This document shows, in pieces, positions 47,237-55,400 of a stretch of 64,000 bases of DNA (within the stretch, counting starts at the first letter, position 1; each line of letters begins with the position of its first letter). This stretch comes from Bifidobacterium hapali (GTDB lineage Bacteria; Actinomycetota; Actinomycetes; Actinomycetales; Bifidobacteriaceae). The stretch lies in the NCBI RefSeq assembly GCF_002259755.1, contig NZ_MWWY01000025.1, forward strand, positions 1-64,000, in the 5' to 3' direction. The notes beneath the pieces are model-generated. The model was not told the origin of the DNA. It ran no database searches and worked only from the letters and a program-made list of their open reading frames with translations. The position numbers and the translations under genes are program-made.

Positions 47237-47830
47237 ATGAGTTTAGACAGATTGTGTGAGCGTAGCGTATCCAGCGAACCGCATGGGGACGAATCGACTA
47301 TATGGCATGAATTTCATCCAAAAGCGATCACGGCGCTCAAGGTGATGATTGTGCTGTTCGAAGTGATCTGCATATGGGGACAGGTTGTCATATATGTTGC
47401 AGCCGGCGATTTTGTGACTGCGTATCCTGAATTCACTGCTGCCCGATGGCCATATACCATTGCCGGACTACTTGCTGTTGCCTGCTTTGAAGTCGCTCTA
47501 GTCCCGCTGTGGAATCTGCTAACGTTGGTCAGAATAAGGGACGTGTTTTCAGGCAAGGCGATTATGTGGGATGATGTCATCATCGGATGCGCCGGAGTTG
47601 AAGGCATTCTGGTACTGTTCGTATTACTGTATAATTCGTTTGCTCATGACAGTTATTACGATGCGTATTTGCACACAACGACGGATGTTGCTATGGGTGC
47701 GTTCGCGCTGAGTGCTGCATGCATGGTCGCGTTGTTGCTTATTATTGCGTTTATCCTGCTCATGCTGGTTATGCGCTCATTGTTGAAAGCCGCGATCGCG
47801 CAGCGCAACGAGCTTGAGGCGGTAATCTGA
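47237..47830 (+). CDS. DUF2975-family membrane protein
   Basis: The protein of 197 residues has four hydrophobic helices (TALKVMIVLFEVICIWGQVVIYV, WPYTIAGLLAVACFEVALVPLW, IIGCAGVEGILVLFVLLYNSF, AACMVALLLIIAFILLMLVM) and resembles DUF2975, small membrane proteins usually encoded with a YozG-type helix-turn-helix protein. AAAGG at 47221-47225 precedes the ATG at 47237; the longer frame has a hydrophobic lead without ribosome site. It overlaps the next gene by one base (TGATG), so they are translated together. The function is unknown. Confidence 0.8.
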   Translation: MSLDRLCERSVSSEPHGDESTIWHEFHPKAITALKVMIVLFEVICIWGQVVIYVAAGDFVTAYPEFTAARWPYTIAGLLAVACFEVALVPLWNLLTLVRIRDVFSGKAIMWDDVIIGCAGVEGILVLFVLLYNSFAHDSYYDAYLHTTTDVAMGAFALSAACMVALLLIIAFILLMLVMRSLLKAAIAQRNELEAVI

Positions 47831-48048
47831 TGGCAATTCTTGTCAACCTTGACGTTATGCTCGCCAAACGTAAGATGAGCGTTAATGAACTTGCTGATCG
47901 CGTTGGTATTACACCGGTTAATGTTTCGGTACTGAAAAATGGCCGAGCCAAAGCTATAAGATTTTCAACACTTGATCAGATCTGTAAAGCTCTTGACTGT
48001 CAGCCGGGCGATATTCTCTCGTATGATGACGACGATATGGCTCAATAA
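47830..48048 (+). CDS. YozG-like Cro/CI-type transcriptional regulator
   Basis: This 72-residue regulator consists almost entirely of one helix-turn-helix domain: LDVMLAKRKMSVNELADRVG then TPVNVSVLKNGRAKAIRFSTL and LDQICKALDCQPGDIL. It belongs to the short XRE group (YozG) that pairs with DUF2975 proteins. Its ATG overlaps the preceding stop. The likely targets are its own operon and perhaps the divergent DUF4173 gene through the palindrome at 47119. Confidence 0.88.
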   Translation: MAILVNLDVMLAKRKMSVNELADRVGITPVNVSVLKNGRAKAIRFSTLDQICKALDCQPGDILSYDDDDMAQ

Positions 48049-48068
48049 CTGATCAATGTCGATTAACG

Positions 48069-48112
48069 AGGCGTTGGTTGCACGGACATAGCGGCCCGCA
48101 CAACCAACGCCT
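48069..48112. terminator. Bidirectional hairpin between the HTH gene and the ABC exporter
   Basis: AGGCGTTGGTTG (48069-48080) and CAACCAACGCCT (48101-48112) form a perfect 12-bp stem between convergent genes, with a G+C-rich 20-base loop. Confidence 0.75.
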
Positions 48113-49962
48113 TATGCAAACTGGCTATTATATAAAGCGGCGTAGCGCCCCTGTTGTGCTAGTAACTCATGGTGGTTACCAGACTCAATGATGTCGCCAT
48201 GCTCCATATAGAGAATTAAATCTGCATCACGAATAGTCGATAGACGATGCGCAATGACAAAGCTAGTGCGCCCAGCCATCAGTTTCGCCATTGCTTTGCC
48301 AATCTGAGCTTCGGTACGCGTGTCTACTGAGCTGGTTGCTTCATCGAGAATCAACATTGCAGGATCGACGAGAAACACTCGCGCAATGGTGAGCAACTGT
48401 CGCTGCCCGACTGACAAATTACCTGCTTCATTATCTAACATAGTGTCATAGCCTTGAGGCAAGGTGCGAATGAAATAATCCGCATGAGCTGCTTTGGCTG
48501 CTTCCACGATGTCATCACGCGTCGCCTCCGGTTTGCCATAGGCGAGATTCTCAGCCACCGTGCCACTAAACAACCAAGTATCTTGCAGCACCATACCAAA
48601 CTGGTGACGCAGCTCACTACGAGTTATCGACGATGTTGACACACCGTCGAGCATGATACGTCCTGCATCGATTTCATAAAACCGCATCAACAAATTGATC
48701 AGCGTTGTTTTGCCAGCACCCGTTGAACCGACAATTGCAATCTTACGTCCCGGCTCGGCGGCAAAACTCACGTCTTTCATCAAAGGCTTGTTGGGATCAT
48801 ATCCGAATCGTACATGATCGAACACAATTTGGCCGTGCACTGGCTCAGCAACGTGCATCGCTTTATCGGGTGATGGATCAGGACGTTCCTCATCTTCGTC
48901 AAGCAACTCGAACATGCGCTCAGCCGAAGCAAGTGCCGACTGTAGAGAGTTAATCATATAGCTTGCCTCGGTAAGTGGTTCCGACACTTGATTGATGTAC
49001 TGATAAAAAGCTTGTGCAACACCTACGGTCATGCGACCACCAACCACCATCCAACCTGCAAGCAGCATGACGACCATCTGTGAAAATCGGGAGATCATGC
49101 GAATAAGCGGATTGACTGACATGGTAATGAAATCGGCCATCTGTGCTGCTCGACGCGTACGCTCTGCTGCAGCATCAATCGCTTTGATACTGTCAGATTC
49201 ACGATTACACGCTTTAATAATATTGCGTCCCTTGTAGTGTTCCTCAGCCAATCCGGTTAGTTCACCGACCGTCTCTTGGCGCAATGATGCTGTTTCAAGG
49301 TTTTTGTGTGCGACCAGTTTGGTTACCCACATACTCAACCCCATGAATACGAGGAATACTACAGTGAGCATCCACGAATACCACACCATGATAAGTAATG
49401 ATCCAGTTACTGTAGTAATCGCCGTGAGCAACCGCAACAGACCTGTTTGCATGACCTCACTAATTCGGTCAAGATCGTTCGTTACCTTGCTGAGTACTTC
49501 ACCTGGTTTATTACGGTCAAAGAACCGCAAAGGCAGTCGATGTATTTTCGCACTGACCTGCTTGCGCAAGGTCAAATTAAGATTCTCAGCAACCGATGCC
49601 ATTAGATATGCCTGAAGATAATAGAAGCACCATTCGCCACAATACAGTATTGCAAGCGTGAGGATGTGCCATCCCAAGCCATCATCATTCCACCCTATAA
49701 CAAATGCAGTGCCGTCATTCCACGATGTTTGCACGGTCTTCCAAATCGCATCCACCACAATGGCGCTGTACATGGGTGCACCAATATGAAAGAACGTATA
49801 CAACACAATTGATACCCCAACGATCGTCAGACGGATACGTTGATTGGCAAGCTGAGCAAAGAAGCGTTGAGCTGTTGCAACAGCATTTTTAGGAGTCTCG
49901 ATAGTGTCGTCAAGATCTGTTGTTGTATTCAAACTGTCTGTATTCTCGAATGCGTCGCTCAT
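48112..49962 (-). CDS. ABC exporter half-transporter, second subunit
   Basis: This fused permease-ATPase probably pairs with the product of the upstream gene to export drugs or lipids. Six membrane helices fill about residues 35-330; the ATPase has Walker A GSTGAGKTT, Walker B AMLILDEATSSVD with the catalytic Glu, and the H-loop IAHRLS. The signature reads LSVGQ instead of LSGGQ. In heterodimeric exporters of the TM287/288 type, one ATP site is degenerate, built from an altered signature in one subunit and an altered Walker B Glu in the other, as seen here. AAGGAGG precedes the start, 12 bases after the upstream gene. Length is 616 residues. Confidence 0.9.
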   Translation of the reverse strand: MSDAFENTDSLNTTTDLDDTIETPKNAVATAQRFFAQLANQRIRLTIVGVSIVLYTFFHIGAPMYSAIVVDAIWKTVQTSWNDGTAFVIGWNDDGLGWHILTLAILYCGEWCFYYLQAYLMASVAENLNLTLRKQVSAKIHRLPLRFFDRNKPGEVLSKVTNDLDRISEVMQTGLLRLLTAITTVTGSLLIMVWYSWMLTVVFLVFMGLSMWVTKLVAHKNLETASLRQETVGELTGLAEEHYKGRNIIKACNRESDSIKAIDAAAERTRRAAQMADFITMSVNPLIRMISRFSQMVVMLLAGWMVVGGRMTVGVAQAFYQYINQVSEPLTEASYMINSLQSALASAERMFELLDEDEERPDPSPDKAMHVAEPVHGQIVFDHVRFGYDPNKPLMKDVSFAAEPGRKIAIVGSTGAGKTTLINLLMRFYEIDAGRIMLDGVSTSSITRSELRHQFGMVLQDTWLFSGTVAENLAYGKPEATRDDIVEAAKAAHADYFIRTLPQGYDTMLDNEAGNLSVGQRQLLTIARVFLVDPAMLILDEATSSVDTRTEAQIGKAMAKLMAGRTSFVIAHRLSTIRDADLILYMEHGDIIESGNHHELLAQQGRYAALYNSQFA

Positions 49963-49974
49963 CCTTGCACCTCC

Positions 49975-51720
49975 TTAGCTCTGCTGTTCCTTGGTCTGCG
50001 AATCTACAATTTCTCGATACACTGCACACCCTGCCATTAACTCATCGTGCGTACCGATACCAGCTACTGAACCGTCTGACAACACTACAATTTGATCAGC
50101 ATGCTGAATCGTACTGACGCGTTGCGCGATAATCAGTACTGCTCGAGATTGCATTTCTTGCACAAGCGCATGGCGCAGTGCCGCATCAGTCTTGAAATCT
50201 AATGCAGAAAAACTGTCATCAAAGATGATGATCTGAGCATCGCCCACTAATGCGCGAGCGATCGATAAGCGTTGTTTCTGCCCACCCGAAAAGTTGGTGC
50301 CGCCTTGTGCCACACGTGAATTCAGCCCATCTGGCAATGTATTCACAAATTCATCGGCTTGAGCAACCTGCAACGCATGACGAAGTGATTGCTCATCAGC
50401 ATGGCGATCACCGTAGCGTAGATTATCTGCGATGGAACCGGAGAAAAGCCATGCTTGTTGTTGCACATACGCGATTCGCTTGCGAAGGTCATGCTGTGTC
50501 ATATCGCGCACGTCTACTCCGTCAAACATAACTTTGCCCCAGCTTGCATCATGAAAGCGCATAGCAAGCATAGCGATAGTAGATTTGCCTGAGCCAGTTC
50601 CTCCGATAATTGCTGTAGTCTGACCTTTTTTACAGGAGAAACTTACATGGTTCAAAGCATTTTCTTGAGCATCTGCAAATCGGAAGCTCACATCACGAAA
50701 CGCAAGCACTTCACCATCGGGCAGTGGCCCTTTTTCTGTCATGTCGACAGCATTGTTCGGTGCTGGATCACTGATTTGCGGTGTATGATCGAGTACTAAT
50801 CTCACGCGCTCACAACATTCGAGCGCTCGTGGAAGAGTAATGATCACCATTTGGGCCATCATCAGATAGAACAAGGCAAGTACTGCATACTCAATGATTG
50901 CGGTAATATCGCCTATTTGGAAGCCCTCTACGCTGATACGACCTCCTGCGAGGCAATATACAACAACGATAAACGCATTGATACCGAAATAAGACAATCC
51001 GTCAAGATTAGCAAATAACAGATTGGCTTTAATTGACGTATCTGCATATTCGGCGAATGTTGCATTCATACGCTTTTGCTCGTGTTGTTCTTTACTAAAT
51101 GCACGGATAACGCGTACGCCTGTCAAATTCTCCAATAGTACCGTACCGATACGGTCAAGCAATTTTTGCAAACGACGGAACAGCGGAGATGCGGTACGCA
51201 TGATAAAGAATGCCACTGTGCATACAAATGCAATAGCGACAAGTAGCCACAATGATAGTGTCATGTCGAGGCGGAACGACAACACAAACGCAACGACGAA
51301 AATAACTGGCACTGGTAGCAGTATTCCGATCACGTTAGTCATAGCCATTTGAATATTGACAATGTCATTAATCGTTCTTGTCGTGATTGATGCAGTGCCA
51401 AAATTACGAAAATCATATATCGATAGCTCAAGAGACTTTGCATAGAGTGCTACACGCATATCTTTGCCGATGCGCGATGTCAGCTGTGAGCAGCACCAAC
51501 CACCGGCCACGGCGCAAACTCCAGCAAGCAATGCTGCCAATCCCATCTTGAGCCCAGTGGTGAGCAGTATGGCAAATGAAGCATGTGAAGCACTTGCATT
51601 GAGCAGATCTGCTGCGAATGTAGGAATAATAAGTGCGCCGACGACATCAGCGAACATCAGTATCGCCGTAGCAGCAAATAGTCCCCAATACGGCTTCATG
51701 AACCGTATGATCAGCCGCAT
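49975..51720 (-). CDS. ABC exporter half-transporter, first subunit
   Basis: This is a permease-ATPase fusion of 581 residues with six membrane helices (to about residue 300) and an ATPase domain: Walker A GGTGSGKST, signature FSGGQKQRLS and Walker B IIIFDDSFSALD, in which the catalytic Glu is Asp. The H-loop also reads IAQR, with Gln for His. These changes mark the degenerate nucleotide site of heterodimeric exporters, complementing the altered signature of the next gene. AAAGGGG precedes the ATG. A LexA-like palindrome and a possible MarR site lie in the 143-base gap to the MarR gene. The substrate is unknown, with multidrug export likely by analogy. Confidence 0.9.
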   Translation of the reverse strand: MRLIIRFMKPYWGLFAATAILMFADVVGALIIPTFAADLLNASASHASFAILLTTGLKMGLAALLAGVCAVAGGWCCSQLTSRIGKDMRVALYAKSLELSIYDFRNFGTASITTRTINDIVNIQMAMTNVIGILLPVPVIFVVAFVLSFRLDMTLSLWLLVAIAFVCTVAFFIMRTASPLFRRLQKLLDRIGTVLLENLTGVRVIRAFSKEQHEQKRMNATFAEYADTSIKANLLFANLDGLSYFGINAFIVVVYCLAGGRISVEGFQIGDITAIIEYAVLALFYLMMAQMVIITLPRALECCERVRLVLDHTPQISDPAPNNAVDMTEKGPLPDGEVLAFRDVSFRFADAQENALNHVSFSCKKGQTTAIIGGTGSGKSTIAMLAMRFHDASWGKVMFDGVDVRDMTQHDLRKRIAYVQQQAWLFSGSIADNLRYGDRHADEQSLRHALQVAQADEFVNTLPDGLNSRVAQGGTNFSGGQKQRLSIARALVGDAQIIIFDDSFSALDFKTDAALRHALVQEMQSRAVLIIAQRVSTIQHADQIVVLSDGSVAGIGTHDELMAGCAVYREIVDSQTKEQQS

Positions 51721-51751
51721 GGTAACCCCTTTCTATGGCCAACTCTGGCTG

Positions 51752-51783
51752 TCGAACATATGTTCTGTCTCTATATGGGACAG
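51752..51783 (-). promoter_or_regulatory. LexA-like box and inverted repeat before the ABC exporter
   Basis: TCGAAC-ATAT-GTTCTG at 51752-51767 differs from the actinobacterial LexA consensus at only one base, and overlaps a second inverted repeat CTGTC/GACAG at 51765-51783. The second contains TATATGGGACA, similar to CATATGGACA at the MarR start. Control by LexA, MarR or both is inferred. Confidence 0.45.
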
Positions 51784-51863
51784 TTTTACAGTATGCTTAG
51801 ACATAAAAAAGATGGTGTGTCGTACGGTTGCTACAACACACCACCATCACATAGTTGAACGTA

Positions 51864-52358
51864 TTATATGCGCGCTATACGCAGTTGATTGCGAAATTCT
51901 GCGCCGAAAATTTCCATTCCTTGAATCATGGCATCACGCAATTGGGGTGCCAGTTCACTCATGGCACGATATTCAGCTGCGCGTTCCGGGGTGACCAAAG
52001 CATTACAGTAGCGAAGTCCAGATTCGGTGAGATGTACCAATTTAACACGTCGATCTCCCCTGGATTCGCTTAGGTTTATATAGCCTTGCTCTGCAAGTGA
52101 AGAGATGATGTTATTAATGGTCTGCCTCGGAATCATGGTGTAATTACAAATATCGCGTTGAGAAGCACCATCGTGGTCGTAGAGGTAATCAAGTACATAC
52201 ATAACGCTATCTGAAACACCAATGCGTCTGCTGTAATCTGCGTATGCTACGTCGATGCGATGAAGCTCATCGAAGAATCGGTCGAGTCGCTCGGTAATTG
52301 TTGAGTTGGTATGAGTGTTTACGTCCGATGATTGAGGAGTGTGTTGATCGTCCTTCAT
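51864..52358 (-). CDS. MarR-family transcriptional regulator
   Basis: This winged-helix regulator of 164 residues probably represses the two exporter genes that follow. The MarR domain reads VLDYLYDHDGASQRDICNYTMIPRQTINNIISSLAEQGYINLSESRGDRRVKLVHLTESGLRY, with the recognition helix in IPRQTINNIISSL. The ATG at 52358 has no Shine-Dalgarno; a perfect TATAAT lies seven bases upstream, so the message is probably leaderless. MarR genes beside ABC exporters commonly sense the exported compound. Confidence 0.88.
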   Translation of the reverse strand: MKDDQHTPQSSDVNTHTNSTITERLDRFFDELHRIDVAYADYSRRIGVSDSVMYVLDYLYDHDGASQRDICNYTMIPRQTINNIISSLAEQGYINLSESRGDRRVKLVHLTESGLRYCNALVTPERAAEYRAMSELAPQLRDAMIQGMEIFGAEFRNQLRIARI

Positions 52359-52371
52359 ATGGACAATTATA
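52350..52371 (-). promoter_or_regulatory. MarR promoter and possible autoregulatory site
   Basis: TATAAT on the minus strand at 52366-52371 is a perfect -10, with ATTACA 17 bases upstream as a weak -35; transcription would begin at or next to the ATG. GTCC-N7-GGAC at 52350-52364 forms a palindrome over the start codon, suited to self-repression. Confidence 0.55.
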
Positions 52372-52448
52372 TGCGATGTAGTGTTATGTGTAATATGTCT
52401 TGAATGAAAGATTATGGCGTGTCGTGACGTCGATATGTCATGTCATAA

Positions 52449-52464
52449 TCGAACGTATGTACGA
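52449..52464. promoter_or_regulatory. LexA-like palindrome at the lhr start codon
   Basis: TCGAAC-GTAT-GTACGA differs from the LexA consensus at one base and covers the proposed lhr ATG (52457). Lhr is damage-inducible in mycobacteria, which supports but does not prove LexA control. Confidence 0.4.
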
Positions 52465-55400
52465 ATGTTTGCAGCTGTTTTCAGAGCCTACTCAGGCATG
52501 GTTCAAACATGCGTTCACAACGCCGACCACTACGCAGTGCGCAGCATGGCCGGCAATACATTCTGGCGACAACGTGCTGGTGATTGCTCCTACCGGTTCT
52601 GGTAAAACCCTCTCTGCGTTCCTTTCAGCAATTGACCGGTTAATGAGCGAGCGCATCACCACACGTGATCGTCAAGAATGTTCCTCAACTCAAAAGCCGG
52701 TATCGCAGCGTTCTCGCACTCATATCAAACACGGTGTGTCTGTTGTGTACATATCGCCATTGAAAGCACTTGCGGTGGATGTAGCTAAAAACCTGCAACG
52801 TCCTCTTGACGGTATTTGTGCTCAATACGAGGAGAGAGGGGAGCATGCGCCTTCTATTACCATTGCAACGCGTAGTGGTGATACCACGCCCAAGGAACGA
52901 CGTGCGATCGTTTCACATCCGCCAGATATTCTGGTAACTACTCCAGAATCGTTCTATTTGCTGCTCACTTCGAAAGCTCGGCGCATTCTATCGTCTGTCG
53001 ACACGGTAATTGTTGATGAAGTACATGCGCTAGCTGGCACCAAACGAGGTGCACACTTGGCTTTGAGCTTAGAGCGTCTTGATACCTTGACTGCGCATCC
53101 TGCACAACGCATTGGACTATCTGCCACGGTTAATCCAGCGACTGAAGTGGCGAAATTCCTTGGAGGGATGCAACCGGTTACAGTGGTCAACCCTTCCTCA
53201 CATCCAGCGATGGAACTTCGTATAGTTGAACCACTTGCTGATATGCATGATATGCAATCGAGTTCTGTCTCGCAGCGTGCTGGTGGTATTGATGGAATAT
53301 CACGTTCTGCCATATCAGGTGTGTCACCTGCGATGCGAAGACTAGCTGAACGACGAGGACTGGTCTCATCGTCGTCAGATAAACGCTCCACACGCTATGT
53401 TTCGTTAGATCAGGCAGCAGATTCGTATGAGAATCAAAATTCACTGCACGAGGAAGTATCGTCATCAGCAATTTCTGGAACTGATGAACACCAATCTGGA
53501 GGATCTATATGGCCTGTTGTAGAGCGTAGTGTGCTTGATGAAATTCTCTCACATCACACCACGCTTGTGTTCGTGAATTCACGAGGGCTTGCAGAAAAAC
53601 TCACTGCTCGACTCAATGATCTCTATGCGGACAGTCGTGGTATCGGTAGTGATATTGCATCTCCAGAAGGTCGAGAAGGATTTTCTGCGCATTACGACGC
53701 AGTAGTCGGTTCCACCACGATGCTGGTACAATCGCATGATCCAAGTGACGTTATTGCGATGGCACATCATGGTTCGGTATCGAAGGAACGGCGTAAGCAC
53801 ATCGAAGAACAGCTCAAGCAAGGACGACTGCGCTGTGTTGTGGCCACGAGCAGCTTGGAGCTTGGCATTGATATGGGTTCGGTTGACCTAGTCATCCAAA
53901 TTGCTCCGCCACTGTCAGTAGCTTCTGGACTGCAACGTGTTGGTCGCGCTGATCATCAGGTTGGCGGTGTCTCGCATGCATTACTTTATCCATTGACACG
54001 AGAGCAAATTATTGGTGTAGCTACCTGCGTGGAAAGTATGATGACTGGCGATATCGAACCGCTTACTACACCACGTAATCCGTTAGATATTCTTGCCCAA
54101 CAAACGGTTGCTGCTGCCGCAATGGATGATCTTAAACCAGATCAGTGGTATGCAACTGTACACAAAGCAGCCCCATTCCAGTCACTTGACCGCAATATGT
54201 TCGACGCGGTTATGGGTATGATGACCGGCGCCTACAACACGGAAGAGTTTTCTGCGTTTCGGCCACCTCTTGTCTGGAACCATGAGGATGACATTATCTC
54301 TGCCCGTCCAGGTGCGCAACGGCTCGCTGTCACTAGTGGTGGAACAATTCCAGACAGGGGATTGTATACGGTAGTGCTTCCAGAAGAAGACGCGGGTAAA
54401 GGTCAGCGTCGAGTCGGTGAGCTTGACGAAGAAATGGTTTATGAGTCACGCGTTGGTGATGTTATTACACTCGGTACATCCACATGGCAGATACAACAGA
54501 TTACACATGACCGAGTTGTGGTCACTCCAGCACCTGGTCGTACAGCGCGACTGCCTTTTTGGCATGGAGAAGGTAATGGTCGCGACTATGGATTCGGTCT
54601 ATCCCAAGGCCGTTTTATTCGTGAGATTACGGCTGAGTTATCTATTGCTCGCGAAGAGTGCAAGAGCAACACGTTGCCAGCAGTATTAACTGAAGATGAT
54701 ACTCCTCACCAACGTGACGATGAGCATATGGGGGACTTGCTTAAGTCACAAACGTCTATGGCGCCTCGGTTCTCTATGACTGCGTTACATCGTTTGGACC
54801 GTGATGGACTTGATGATAACGCTATCAGTAATCTTGCTCGTCTTCTCGCTGAACAACAGGCGGCTACAGGAGTAGTACCCAGTGATCGCGATCTTGTGAT
54901 TGAACGATGTCCTGATGAAGAGGGTGATTGGCGTATTATTTTGCATTCGCCGTTCGGTCGTCGTGTCCACGAGCCGTGGGCTATGGCTATCACGGCACGA
55001 TTACAACAACGGTATGGTTTTGACGGCCAAATATATGCGGCAGATGATGGTATTGTCATCCGTATCCCCAGCACAGAAGGCAGTATTCCGATTCGAAATC
55101 TCATCGTGTTTGATCCTGATGACCTGCAGTATATTGTCGAAACACAAGTGGGTCAAAGCGTGCTATTTGCGGCAAAGTTTCGTGAATGTGCGGCACGTTC
55201 ATTGTTCCTACCGCGTACGGAACCACGAATGCGCGTACCACTGTGGCAACAACGATTGCGTGCGGCTCAACTCCTTACTGCAGCTCGAATGCATAAGAAT
55301 TTTCCCCTGCTGCTAGAAACGGCACGTGAATGTCTCCAAGATGTGTACGATCTACCTGCATTGCGTACCGTGATGACTGCTTTACGCGCAACAACTATTC

